Notes: generated by a model from the sequence alone, not told the origin. 22,027 nt of DNA from JBOGED01 sp050743625 (GCA_050743625.1 JBOGED010000197.1:1-22027); one strand, 5' to 3'. Counted from the stretch's first letter, positions 12,645 to 21,331 are shown. Translations and numbers: made by a program.

Positions 12645-13772
12645 ATGCGCTTTGTCGATGAGTTCCGTGACGCAGAGATGGCACAGGCTTTATCCGCCGA
12701 GATCCTGAACCTCTGTGAGCCAGGGCGGCGGTATAAGTTCATGGAGGTATGTGGTGGGCATACACATACGATCTACAAGCACGGCCTAGAGGACTACTTG
12801 CCAGACACCGTCACGCTGGTCCACGGTCCTGGCTGCCCGGTCTGCGTGATCCCGATGGGCCGCGTCGATGACGCGATCGCGATCGCCACGAAGCCGGACG
12901 TGATTATGACGACGTTTGGCGACATGATGCGCGTGCCAGGAGGTCGCGGATCCTTCTTCGACGCCAAAGCCGCTGGTGCGGACATCCGCATGGTGTACTC
13001 CCCCTTGGACTCGCTGAAGATCGCCCAGCAGAATCCCGACAAGCACATCGTCTTCATGGCCATTGGGTTCGAGACCACCGCCCCGAGTAGCGCGATGACG
13101 GTCCTTCGGGCCAAGGCGCTCGGTCTCGACAACTTCTCGATCTTCTGTAATCACGTCACGATCATCCCGGCGATCAAAGCGATCCTCGATTCGCCAGACC
13201 TGCGGCTCGACGGCTTCATCGGTCCTGGCCATGTATCGACCGTGATTGGCTGCCGGCCGTACGAATTCATCTCCCGCCAGTACACGAAACCGCTCGTGAC
13301 GGCCGGGTTCGAGCCGCTCGACATCCTGCAGTCGATCAAGATGATCCTCGACCAGATCGTCGAAGGTCGTTGCGAGGTCGAGAACCAGTACACGCGCGTC
13401 GTGCCGTGGGACGGCAACCCGAAGGCGTTGGAAGTCATCAGCGAGGTTATGGAGCTGCGTCCCTACTTCGAGTGGCGTGGCCTCGGCTTCATCTCGCATT
13501 CCGCCCTGCGGGTGCGTGACTCCTACGCCTCGTTCGACGCCGAGCGAATCTTCCAGCTACCCGGTGTCAGGGTCGCCGATCCGAAGGCATGCCAATGCGG
13601 CGAGGTCCTCAAGGGTGTATTGAAGCCGTGGGAGTGCAAGGTGTTCGGAACGGCCTGTACGCCGGAAACGCCGATCGGCACCTGCATGGTGTCCTCTGAG
13701 GGTGCCTGCGCCGCCTATTACAACTTCGGCCGCTTCACGCGCGATCGGGTGAAGGAGGCGACACGAGCATGA
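12645..13772 (+). CDS. hypD: hydrogenase assembly protein HypD
   Basis: 375 aa; Fe-S protein on which the Fe(CN)2CO group is built together with HypC and HypE. It has the diagnostic MEVCGGHTHTIYKHG (C36), GPGCPVCVIP (C64, C67) and the C-terminal cluster region CQCGEVLKGV, WECKVFGTACTPETPIGTC, SSEGACAAYYNFGRF. Length is normal. AAGGATCG precedes ATG 12645, and the TGA overlaps the hypE ATG by 4 bp. Confidence 0.97.
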   Translation: MRFVDEFRDAEMAQALSAEILNLCEPGRRYKFMEVCGGHTHTIYKHGLEDYLPDTVTLVHGPGCPVCVIPMGRVDDAIAIATKPDVIMTTFGDMMRVPGGRGSFFDAKAAGADIRMVYSPLDSLKIAQQNPDKHIVFMAIGFETTAPSSAMTVLRAKALGLDNFSIFCNHVTIIPAIKAILDSPDLRLDGFIGPGHVSTVIGCRPYEFISRQYTKPLVTAGFEPLDILQSIKMILDQIVEGRCEVENQYTRVVPWDGNPKALEVISEVMELRPYFEWRGLGFISHSALRVRDSYASFDAERIFQLPGVRVADPKACQCGEVLKGVLKPWECKVFGTACTPETPIGTCMVSSEGACAAYYNFGRFTRDRVKEATRA

Positions 13773-14992
13773 GCGCCGACCGTCCACGGGTCGACTTCTC
13801 GCTCATTGAAGCCGAGAGCAAGGGGCCGGTCGACGTCGCGGAGGAACGCAGCGCCGATTGGGCCGAGGAAGCGCTGCGCGAGCACGACGAGTTCGAGCAG
13901 TACGAGCCAGCCACCGAGCACCTGACCAGGGAGCAACAGGTTCTTCAGCGAATCGACCGCGCCCGAGCACGGAAGGCACGGCTCAAGGAGGAGCGGATCA
14001 CGCTCGCTCACGGAGCAGGCGGCAAGGCGACGCACACGCTGATCGAAGCCTTGTTCCTAGAGCAATTCCGCAATCCGCTGCTGGAGCCACTCGCGGACCA
14101 GGCGGTGTTCAGCGTGCACGGCAGCCGTCTCGCATTCACCACGGACTCGTACGTCGTGTCGCCGCTGTTCTTCCCTGGCGGCGACATCGGAGACCTCGCG
14201 GTGAACGGTACGGTGAACGACCTCGCGATGTCCGGCGCCCGTCCCCTCTACCTCTCCGCCGGGTTCATCCTGGAGGAGGGGTTCATGGTCGCCGACCTGC
14301 AACGGATCGTCGAGTCGATGCGGCGCGCCGCGGAGGCGGCCGATGTCCTGATCGCCACTGGCGACACGAAGGTCGTCGGTCGGGGCAAGGGCGACGGGTG
14401 CTATATCAACACCTCCGGTGTCGGCGTGATCGAGCGCGATATCGTGCTCTCCGCGTCGGCGTGTAAGCCCGGCGACGTCGTGATCGTCTCGGGGGCCATT
14501 GGTGAGCATGGCATCACGGTGATGCTGGCCCGGGGTGAGCTCGACATCGAGTGCGACGTCGAGTCGGACACCGCCCCGCTGCACTCTCTGGTCGCCGCGT
14601 TGCTCGACAAGTGTGACGGCGTGCGTTGCCTTCGCGACGCGACCCGCGGCGGCGTCGCCACGATCCTCAACGAGCTGGCGGTCGCCTCGCAGGTCGCGTT
14701 CGTCGTCGATGAGGCGACGGTGCCCGTCCGCGACGACGTGATGGGCGCGTCCGAGCTGCTCGGGATCGACCCCTTGTATGTCGCGTGCGAGGGTCGGATG
14801 GTCATCATCGTCGACGGTGCCCAAGCCGACGCCGCGCTCACGGCCTTGCACGGGCACCCCCTCGGCGCGGGCGCCGCGGTCATCGGCCGGGTGAAGGACG
14901 ACCCACCCGGCCTCGTGCTGCTGAAGACCACGTTCGGCGGAACCCGCATCGTCGACATGCTTGTCGGGGATCCGCTCCCGCGGATCTGCTAG
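13769..14992 (+). CDS. hypE: hydrogenase expression/formation protein HypE with N-terminal extension
   Basis: 407 aa. From about residue 77 it is a normal HypE: ITLAHGAGGKATHTLIEALF, FTTDSYVVSPLFFPGGDIG, NGTVNDLAMSGARP, TGDTKVV, RDATRGGVATILNE, ending PRIC with the C-terminal Cys that HypF carbamoylates and HypE dehydrates to thiocyanate. The first 75 residues are an extra acidic/basic, probably coiled, segment (EEALREHDEFEQYEPATEHL) not found in the family's usual 330-350 aa form. ATG 13769 lies in the hypD stop overlap. An internal start cannot be ruled out, but I see no good candidate with a ribosome-binding site. Confidence 0.95.
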   Translation: MSADRPRVDFSLIEAESKGPVDVAEERSADWAEEALREHDEFEQYEPATEHLTREQQVLQRIDRARARKARLKEERITLAHGAGGKATHTLIEALFLEQFRNPLLEPLADQAVFSVHGSRLAFTTDSYVVSPLFFPGGDIGDLAVNGTVNDLAMSGARPLYLSAGFILEEGFMVADLQRIVESMRRAAEAADVLIATGDTKVVGRGKGDGCYINTSGVGVIERDIVLSASACKPGDVVIVSGAIGEHGITVMLARGELDIECDVESDTAPLHSLVAALLDKCDGVRCLRDATRGGVATILNELAVASQVAFVVDEATVPVRDDVMGASELLGIDPLYVACEGRMVIIVDGAQADAALTALHGHPLGAGAAVIGRVKDDPPGLVLLKTTFGGTRIVDMLVGDPLPRIC

Positions 14993-15019
14993 CAGCCCTG
15001 TGCTGACCTCAGGGCTGCT
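14991..15019 (+). terminator. hairpin after hypE, possible weak terminator
   Basis: AGCAGCCCTG (14991-15000) and CAGGGCTGCT (15010-15019) form a 10-bp stem with a 9-base loop, starting at the hypE stop codon. No T-run follows, so termination would be weak or factor-assisted. It is adjacent to a second palindrome before hypF. Confidence 0.4.
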
Positions 15020-15069
15020 GCACTGTGCAGGGTTAGACCGGAATACCGGCATTACTCTGCACAGTGCAG
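15018..15069. promoter_or_regulatory. paired palindromes CTGCACTGTGCAG / CTGCACAGTGCAG before hypF
   Basis: CTGCACTGTGCAG (15018-15030) and its reverse complement (15057-15069) flank a 26-base core that also holds ACCGGAATACCGG. Each 13-mer is itself a palindrome (CTGCAC-N-GTGCAG), so this is either two operator sites 39 bp apart or one 13-bp-stem hairpin. It ends 5 bases before the hypF ribosome-binding site GGAG and could control hypF separately from the rest of the operon. Confidence 0.5.
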
Positions 15070-15082
15070 CCTATGGAGCGCC

Positions 15083-17329
15083 GTGAACACACGGGTACGG
15101 CTACGGGTCGAGGGGATCGTCCAGGGGGTTGGGTTCCGGCCGTTCGTGCATGGCCTCGCGACGGGCCTCGGACTGGCCGGGTTCGTCGGCAACGACGCCC
15201 AAGGCGTGTTCGTCGAGGCTGAGGGCCCCGCCGCGGACGTCGAGAAGCTCGTGCGCGCCATCCAATACGACGCGCCGCCTCTCGCGGTGATCGAGCGGGT
15301 CAGCGCGGAGCGGGTCGAGCTCGCCGACGACCGAGCGTTCGTCATCGTCACCAGCCAGGCAGGCGGCGAGCGTCAGGCGCTGATCTCGCCTGACACGGCG
15401 ACCTGCGAGGACTGCCTGCGGGAGCTGTTCGACCCCACCGACCGCCGGTACCGCTACCCATTCACGAACTGCACCAACTGTGGCCCGCGCTTCACGATCG
15501 TCACCGACGTGCCGTACGACCGCCCCTTCACGACGATGGCCGGCTTCCCGATGTGCGACGACTGCGCGGGCGAGTATCACGACCCGACCGACCGACGCTT
15601 CCACGCCCAGCCGACCTGCTGCCCGGTATGCGGGCCGTCGCTGAGCTTGGTCCCCACCACAGAAGGCGACCCCGTCCTCGTGACGGCACAACTGCTCGCG
15701 GCGGGCAGGGTCGTGGCGGTCAAAGGGCTCGGGGGCTATCACCTAGCGGCCGACGCCACGAGCGAAGAGGCGGTGTCGGCGCTGCGCTCACGGAAGCATC
15801 GCGAGGACAAGCCCTTCGCGATCATGGTCGGCGACCTGGCGGCGGCGCGCGAGATCGCGTTGATCAGCGAACTACAGGCGGCGCTGCTGACAAGCCCACG
15901 GCGCCCGATCGTGCTGCTGGAACACCTGCAGGGCAGCCCTCTCGCCCTTGGCGTGGCGCCCGGGAACCGGGAGATCGGCTTGATGCTGCCCTACACGCCG
16001 ATGCACCACCTGCTCGCCCGCGCCTTGGACCAGCCGTTCGTGCTGACGAGCGGCAACGTCTCGGACGAGCCGATCGCCTACCACGACGCGGATGCGCTCG
16101 AGCGGCTCGCGCGCATCGCGGACGCGTTCCTCGTCCACGACCGGCCGATCCACATGCGCACGGACGACTCGGTGGTGCGGGTGGTCCGGGGCGTGGAGCT
16201 GCCGCTGCGCCGCTCGCGTGGGTTCGCGCCCCAGCCACTGCGGCTCGCGGCGCCGGTTCCCCGGCCGGTGCTCGCCTGCGGCGCGGAGCTGAAGCACACG
16301 TTCTGCCTGGCCAAAGGCTCACGCGCATTCGTGTCCCACCACATCGGGGACCTCGAGAACTTCGAGACCTACCGGTCGTTCACCGAAGGGGTCGAGCACT
16401 TCTGCCGGTTGTTCGACGTAAGGCCCGAGGTCGTCGCGCACGACCTGCACCCCGAGTACCTGTCGACCAAGTACGCACTGGGCCTTGACGGTGTGGAGCT
16501 CATCGGCGTGCAGCATCACCACGCCCACATCGCGTCGTGTATGGCCGACAACGGCGTCGTCGGGCCGGTGATCGGGGTCGCGTTCGACGGTCTTGGCCTG
16601 GGCACCGACGGGACCATCTGGGGCGGCGAGTTCCTCGTCGCCGACCTCGATCGCTTCGATCGGGTCGGTCACCTGGCGACCGTGCCCATGCCCGGAGGCG
16701 TGAAGGCGATCAAGGAGCCGTGGCGGATGGCCGCCGCCTACCTCGGCGCCGGCACGCCAGACCTCGACGTGGTGCGCCGGCACGGCCGCGACTGGGAGCG
16801 CGTCCTCGCCGTGGCCCGCGCGGGCGTGAACTCCCCGCTCACGTCCAGCGCAGGCCGGCTGTTCGACGCCGTAGCGGCAATTCTGGGCGTCCGGGACCGC
16901 ATCAACTATGAGGGCCAAGCCGCGATCGAGCTGGAGCAGCGCGCTGACCCAGCGGAGCACGGCGCATACGACGCCGGGATCGAGGGCGACACCCCGTTCC
17001 AGGTGCGCGGCCACGACCTGGTGCTCGCCGCGGCCGACGATCTCCGCGCCGGCGCAGGTATCGCGGCGATCGCCGCCCGCTTCCACCACGGGGTCGCCCG
17101 AGCGATCGTGGACGGCTGCCTCGCCGCTCGCGACCGCACCGGCCTGTGCACAGTCGCCCTGTCCGGCGGCGTCTTCCAGAACGTGCTCCTGCTCACCCAC
17201 GCGGTGGCCGGTCTGGAGGCCCGCGGCTTCACCGTCCTGCTCCACTCCCGCGTCCCCGCCAACGACGGCGGCATCAGCCTGGGCCAGGCCGCCGTGGCCA
17301 GAGCCCTTATGGCCGGCAGCGAAGCCTAG
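15083..17329 (+). CDS. hypF: carbamoyltransferase HypF
   Basis: 748 aa; makes the carbamoyl donor for the cyanide ligands. Domains in order: acylphosphatase (1-90, GIVQGVGFRPFVHG with R19, and N37), two zinc fingers (C108/C111/C130/C133 and C158/C161/C180/C183), a YrdC-like domain (about 190-385, GLGGYHLAADAT, TSGNVSDEPI), and a Kae1-like carbamoyltransferase domain (about 395-745, VAHDLHPEYLSTKYA, VQHHHAHIASCMADN, FDGLGLGTDGTIWGGE, SGGVFQN). GTG 15083 is preceded by GGAG at 15075. The stop shares the palindrome CTAG with the stop of the converging methyltransferase gene. Full length and apparently intact. Confidence 0.97.
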   Translation: MNTRVRLRVEGIVQGVGFRPFVHGLATGLGLAGFVGNDAQGVFVEAEGPAADVEKLVRAIQYDAPPLAVIERVSAERVELADDRAFVIVTSQAGGERQALISPDTATCEDCLRELFDPTDRRYRYPFTNCTNCGPRFTIVTDVPYDRPFTTMAGFPMCDDCAGEYHDPTDRRFHAQPTCCPVCGPSLSLVPTTEGDPVLVTAQLLAAGRVVAVKGLGGYHLAADATSEEAVSALRSRKHREDKPFAIMVGDLAAAREIALISELQAALLTSPRRPIVLLEHLQGSPLALGVAPGNREIGLMLPYTPMHHLLARALDQPFVLTSGNVSDEPIAYHDADALERLARIADAFLVHDRPIHMRTDDSVVRVVRGVELPLRRSRGFAPQPLRLAAPVPRPVLACGAELKHTFCLAKGSRAFVSHHIGDLENFETYRSFTEGVEHFCRLFDVRPEVVAHDLHPEYLSTKYALGLDGVELIGVQHHHAHIASCMADNGVVGPVIGVAFDGLGLGTDGTIWGGEFLVADLDRFDRVGHLATVPMPGGVKAIKEPWRMAAAYLGAGTPDLDVVRRHGRDWERVLAVARAGVNSPLTSSAGRLFDAVAAILGVRDRINYEGQAAIELEQRADPAEHGAYDAGIEGDTPFQVRGHDLVLAAADDLRAGAGIAAIAARFHHGVARAIVDGCLAARDRTGLCTVALSGGVFQNVLLLTHAVAGLEARGFTVLLHSRVPANDGGISLGQAAVARALMAGSEA

Positions 17330-18114
17330 GCCGATCCATCCCACCACAGGGTCGCGTGGTAGCGCCGCTCGTTCGGCAGTCCCAGTTCCTGCAAGGCCGC
17401 ATGGATGTCGGCTTCGCGGCTGGCGGGTAGGCACAGGTACCGCCTCACGAATGGGACGAGCTCGTCGAAGAAGTCGAGCCATGGCGACGGCTCTTCCCAA
17501 TGCTCGATCGCCACGTCGAGGCCCATCCAGCGGAGGGCGGCGACCGCGTCACCGGCCGTCGGCCCAGCGGGACGGTCGAGGTCGTGGAAGCGCTCCCACA
17601 GCGGGCGGAGCCACGCGAGCGGGTGCTCCGCCGTCACCTCCGCGACGACGCGGCGACGAGCATGCGACGTGAGCGCATGGACGAAGGGGCCGAGATCTTG
17701 CACGTTGTAGAACACGTGGTGGCACGCGACGACGTCGGCGTCCGGAGTCTCGTCCGCCACATCGGGCCAGCGCCCTTGTATCTCGCGGTGGGCCACTCCA
17801 CGCTCGGAGGCGCGGGCGGCGAACGCGGCGAGCATGTCTTGCTGCTGGTCCACACCGATGGCAGTGCCGAGCCGAGGGGCGAGCGACAGAGAGGCCGCGC
17901 CACCGCCGCACCCGACGTCCAACACCGTCCCGCCGTCAGGCAGCGCCTCATGGGCGCGCGCGCGTGAGGGCGTCTGTTTGGTCATCGCCGCGCGCGCGAG
18001 GCGGTCGAACGCCTTCACGGCAAATCCGAACGGCGACTCTGGCGCGGCGGCGAGGATCTGGTCGGGAATCGCCAAGTCCGCCAGCATCCGGTTCCAGGAT
18101 TGCACAGGGTTCAT
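17326..18114 (-). CDS. class I SAM-dependent methyltransferase
   Basis: 262 aa from ATG 18114 (MNPVQSWNRMLADLAIPD). The SAM-binding motif VLDVGCGGGAASLSLA is followed by an acidic IGVDQQQDML, then DADVVACHHVFYNVQD, typical of the Rossmann methyltransferase fold. The substrate is not evident. The open frame continues upstream to 18963 but lies across the GAF/SpoIIE gene and is shadow, so the start was placed at the beginning of recognisable sequence, with a 51-bp divergent gap to the phosphatase gene. It converges on hypF with a 4-bp overlap of stop codons. Probably not part of the hydrogenase system. Confidence 0.85.
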   Translation of the reverse strand: MNPVQSWNRMLADLAIPDQILAAAPESPFGFAVKAFDRLARAAMTKQTPSRARAHEALPDGGTVLDVGCGGGAASLSLAPRLGTAIGVDQQQDMLAAFAARASERGVAHREIQGRWPDVADETPDADVVACHHVFYNVQDLGPFVHALTSHARRRVVAEVTAEHPLAWLRPLWERFHDLDRPAGPTAGDAVAALRWMGLDVAIEHWEEPSPWLDFFDELVPFVRRYLCLPASREADIHAALQELGLPNERRYHATLWWDGSA

Positions 18115-18165
18115 GGGTTCTAGTCTCGCACCGACCTGCCGATAAGGAGCAGTACGCTCCGGGGG

Positions 18166-20760
18166 ATGGATGCGAAGATGCTCGACCTGCACGCCGCGCT
18201 CATGCAGGTGCCCATGGCGGTCGTCGTCACCCGTGGACCGGACCATGCCGTCGAGCTGCGCAACCCGCTTGCCGAGGAGGTCCTGGCCGCGAGCGACGAG
18301 ACGAGCCTGCTCGATCGCGTGTACTCGACGGGACTGCCGCATCTCCAGGTCGAGCGACCGGTCATGTCGAAGCTCGACGGGCGCCAGGTGGAGCGCTTCT
18401 TCAACGTCGGCTACGAGCCCATCCGCGACGCGGCTGGGCTGGTCATCGGGGTCCTCACCTACGGCGTGGAGGTCACTCAGCAGGTGCGGGCACGACGCCG
18501 GCTGTCGTTCCTGGTCTCGACCGGCCCGGCACTGTTGGAGGCCTCGCTCGAGCGCTCCGATGTGCTCGAGGAGGTGGCTCGCATCGCGGTGCCCGACCTT
18601 GGCGACCTCTGTGTCGTGGATCTCTTGCAGAGCGACGGGTCGCTGCGACGGGAGGCCGTCGCCCACCGGGATGCGCCCAGGGTCGAGCTGGAGGAGGCGC
18701 TGCGCCGCTTCGGACCGGCGATGGCGCAGCGCTGGGAGCAGCTCGAGATGCTCGGCGATACCGGCGCGGCCTCGGCGATGATCACGCCCCTGCGCGCGCG
18801 GGGTCGCGTGCTCGGGACACTGAGCGTCGCATCCGCGGAACCGGACCGCTACACCCGAGACGACCTCGCGCTGTTGGAGGCTCTGGCGACGCGAGCCGGC
18901 CTCGCGCTGGACGCGGCCGCGCTCCACGAGGCTGAGCGAGAGGCGCGTGACGCCGCGGACCACGCTCGCGCCCGGTGCTCTGGGCTGCTGTCCGTCACCA
19001 CCGCCCTATCGCGCGCGCTGACCCCGTCCGAGATCGGCGAGGCGGTGATCGCCCAAGGTGTCGCGCTGCTAGGAGCCGACGCCGCGGCGGTGTTCCTGCA
19101 GTCCGACACTCCCGACGAGCTTGAGCTCCTGCGGGCGACCGGTTGGCCTGTAGAGGCGCTCGAGCGTTGTCACACTATTCGGCTGGATGATGGGACACCG
19201 CTGGCCGACGCAGTGCTGAGCAAGGAGCCAGTCTGGCTGGAGTCCCGCGACGAATGGGCGCTGCGCTACCCGCGGTCCGCGCCAGTGCACGGCGGCGGTG
19301 AGTACTCGGCGGGTGCGGTGATCCCGCTCGTCATCGAAGGTCGGAGGCTAGGCGGCCTGGTGTTCAGCTTCGCGCGCGCGCTCGAGTTCTCTTGGGACGA
19401 TCGGGCATATCTCCTCGCGTTGGCGGGGCAGTGTGCGCAAGCATTGGACCGGGCACGGCTGTACGAGGCCGAGCGTCAGGCGCGTACGCGGGCAGAGCGG
19501 CAGCGTGACCGCGAGGCCTTCCTTGCGGAGGCGAGCCTGGCGCTGGACGCTGCGCTCTCGCAGGACGAGCGCCTCCAGCGACTGGCCGATCTTGCCGTGC
19601 CTCGCGTGGCCGACTGGTGCGCCGTGCACGTCGTCCGAGGCGGTGCGGTCCAAACGCTGGCCGTGACCCATGTGCAGCCTGAGAAGGTGTTGCTCGCCTG
19701 GGAGCTCGTCCGAAGGTACCTCCCTGATCCAGATGCGACCCACGGGGCCGTCAACGTGATCCGCACCGGGAGCCCCGAGCTGCATGAGCAGATCTCGGAC
19801 GCGACCCTTGTCGCGCTCGCGCGGGACGAAGAGCATCTCGCGTCGCTGCGTGACCTGGGGATGACGTCGGCAATGGTGGTGCCGCTGCGTGTGCGAGACC
19901 GGTCAGTGGGCGCCCTCACGTTGGTCACGGGTGGGACCCGCGAGCGCTTCAGCCCCGAGGACCTCGCGTTCGCGGAGGAGCTCGCGAGGCACGCCGCGCT
20001 CGCCGTGGACAACGCCCGTCTCTATGAGGAGCAGCGCAATATTGCCCGGACGCTCCAGGAGAGCCTTCTCCCTCACGCGCTCCCTCGGATACCGGGTGTG
20101 ACGGCCGCCGCGCGGTACCTCGCCGCGGGCACGGGCAACACGGTCGGCGGAGACTTCTACGACGTCTTTGCTTCGGGTGACGCCTGGTCTGTCGTGATCG
20201 CGGATGTATGCGGCAAAGGCGCCCCCGCGGCCACGTTGACCGCGCTCGTCCGGTACACCGTCCAGGCTGAGGCTGCTCACGACCCGCGTCCCACTGTGGT
20301 GCTGAGCCGCCTTAACCAAGCGATCCTTCGGCATATGGAGCACTTGGAGGGCCGGTTCTGCACCGCGCTCTACGGCAGGATCTTCCCGGTTGACGAGGGC
20401 GTCCGGGTGACGCTCGCGGCTGCCGGTCACCCACCTCCGTTGATGGTGAGACGGTGCGGGACGGTCGAGACGATTCCGGCGTTCGGTACGATGCTCGGGG
20501 TGTACGAGGACCCAAAGCTCCATGACGTGGAGGTTTTGCTCGGCTCGGGGGACACGCTCGTGCTCTACACCGACGGAGTGACGGAGGCCCGCGGCCCGGA
20601 GGGCTTCTTCGGCGAGCGCCGGCTGGAAGCGTTTCTCGCCTCTCATGCGGGCCGCCCCGCCGACGAGCTCGCTGAGCGCCTCGCCGCCGATCTCCTGGCC
20701 TTCCAGGAAGGCCTCCCCCGTGACGACATCGCGATCCTCATACTCCAGGTTGCCCAGTAG
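18166..20760 (+). CDS. PAS-GAF-GAF-GAF-SpoIIE (PP2C) protein serine phosphatase
   Basis: 864 aa sensor phosphatase of the Rsb partner-switching type. A PAS-like domain (about 10-115) is followed by three GAF-like domains (about 125-270, 285-430 and 445-620) joined by Glu/Arg-rich linker helices (LHEAEREARDAADHARAR, LYEAERQARTRAERQRDR). A C-terminal SpoIIE/PP2C domain (about 635-862) shows the metal-binding motifs GGDFYD, ADVCGKG, YTDGVTEA and DDIAIL. It should dephosphorylate an anti-sigma antagonist in response to a small-molecule or redox signal. The STAS gene immediately downstream (1-bp overlap) is the likely substrate. No transmembrane segment is seen. ATG 18166 is used; an ATG 12 bp later is possible. 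Confidence 0.92.
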   Translation: MDAKMLDLHAALMQVPMAVVVTRGPDHAVELRNPLAEEVLAASDETSLLDRVYSTGLPHLQVERPVMSKLDGRQVERFFNVGYEPIRDAAGLVIGVLTYGVEVTQQVRARRRLSFLVSTGPALLEASLERSDVLEEVARIAVPDLGDLCVVDLLQSDGSLRREAVAHRDAPRVELEEALRRFGPAMAQRWEQLEMLGDTGAASAMITPLRARGRVLGTLSVASAEPDRYTRDDLALLEALATRAGLALDAAALHEAEREARDAADHARARCSGLLSVTTALSRALTPSEIGEAVIAQGVALLGADAAAVFLQSDTPDELELLRATGWPVEALERCHTIRLDDGTPLADAVLSKEPVWLESRDEWALRYPRSAPVHGGGEYSAGAVIPLVIEGRRLGGLVFSFARALEFSWDDRAYLLALAGQCAQALDRARLYEAERQARTRAERQRDREAFLAEASLALDAALSQDERLQRLADLAVPRVADWCAVHVVRGGAVQTLAVTHVQPEKVLLAWELVRRYLPDPDATHGAVNVIRTGSPELHEQISDATLVALARDEEHLASLRDLGMTSAMVVPLRVRDRSVGALTLVTGGTRERFSPEDLAFAEELARHAALAVDNARLYEEQRNIARTLQESLLPHALPRIPGVTAAARYLAAGTGNTVGGDFYDVFASGDAWSVVIADVCGKGAPAATLTALVRYTVQAEAAHDPRPTVVLSRLNQAILRHMEHLEGRFCTALYGRIFPVDEGVRVTLAAAGHPPPLMVRRCGTVETIPAFGTMLGVYEDPKLHDVEVLLGSGDTLVLYTDGVTEARGPEGFFGERRLEAFLASHAGRPADELAERLAADLLAFQEGLPRDDIAILILQVAQ

Positions 20761-21098
20761 TGGTCCCGCTGGAGGTGCGCTCCGAGCATCTCGGTGACGT
20801 CTCGATCGTGACCTTTCTCGGCGAGTTCGATCTCGTCGGCATCGACGTGGCCGAGCGGCAGCTACGCCTGGTGGAGCAGCGTGGGCCCGCGGTGCTGTTG
20901 CTGGACCTGAGCATGCTTGAGTTCTTGGACTCCAGCGCAGTTCGGGTGGTCCTGCAGGCCGACGACCGGGCTCGCCGAGACGGTCGCCGCCTCGCCGTCT
21001 TGCTGGGATCGGGGCTCGCGCACCGGCTCTTCGCGCTGCTCGGATTACTCGACCGTCTCGAGCTGGTCTCCGACCGCGCCACCGTGCTCCCGCGCTGA
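20760..21098 (+). CDS. STAS-domain anti-sigma factor antagonist
   Basis: 112 aa from GTG 20760, which shares its G with the preceding stop codon. It shows a STAS/SpoIIAA fold: VTFLGEFDLVGIDVAERQL, then LLLDLSMLEFLDSSAVRVVL with the D-S-S pair (S58/S59) that holds the phosphorylated Ser in SpoIIAA/RsbV proteins. Phosphorylated by a partner kinase (RsbW type, not in this window) and reactivated by the SpoIIE phosphatase upstream, it would free a sigma factor. Length is normal. Coupled translation supports the two proteins acting as a pair. Confidence 0.9.
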   Translation: MVPLEVRSEHLGDVSIVTFLGEFDLVGIDVAERQLRLVEQRGPAVLLLDLSMLEFLDSSAVRVVLQADDRARRDGRRLAVLLGSGLAHRLFALLGLLDRLELVSDRATVLPR

Positions 21099-21159
21099 GA
21101 TAGCCGGGCGTTTCGCACATGGTAGGCCGTAGGGTGTCGTCCTGCGTCCGCTCGTGTTC

Positions 21160-21205
21160 CTGAACAGGGATTTCAGGGCGTATGTGCCCCCAAATCCCTG
21201 TTCGG
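21160..21205. repeat. 46-bp palindrome (copy 2, diverged), probable bidirectional terminator
   Basis: 40 of 46 bases match copy 1 at 1-46; the differences are at element positions 15, 16, 25, 26, 32 and 45. Three substitutions (25, 26, 45) leave G-U pairs when read as plus-strand RNA, while 15/32 and 16/31 are mismatched, so a long hairpin survives in the rightward transcript. It lies between the converging STAS and GreA-like genes, the natural place for a terminator. No T-run is present. Confidence 0.85.
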
Positions 21206-21287
21206 GGATCTGCGGAAGACGGGGCTAGCTGGCCTTGGGCTTCGCGCCAACTGCAGGGTAAGCGCGCGGTCGAACTCCAGGCGCAAC

Positions 21288-21309
21288 TTTCCTTCGCATC
21301 TGAAGGAAA
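21288..21309. terminator. small hairpin beyond the GreA-like gene, possible terminator
   Basis: TTTCCTTC (21288-21295) and GAAGGAAA (21302-21309) form an 8-bp stem with a 6-base loop. It begins 23 bp beyond the stop of the leftward GreA-like gene. The stem is AT-containing and no T-run follows, so the call is weak. Confidence 0.3.
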
Positions 21310-21331
21310 CCGCATATGAGCGAACCGACCG

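Noticed and set aside
14057..15052. 331-aa leftward frame opposite hypE
   Set aside because: Antisense shadow of a well-identified gene.
18115..18963. Long leftward open frame extending the methyltransferase to 545 aa
   Set aside because: This part lies opposite the start of the PAS/GAF phosphatase gene, which has clear domain content; the extension has no recognisable domain and high-GC frames stay open by chance. The methyltransferase start is placed at 18114.
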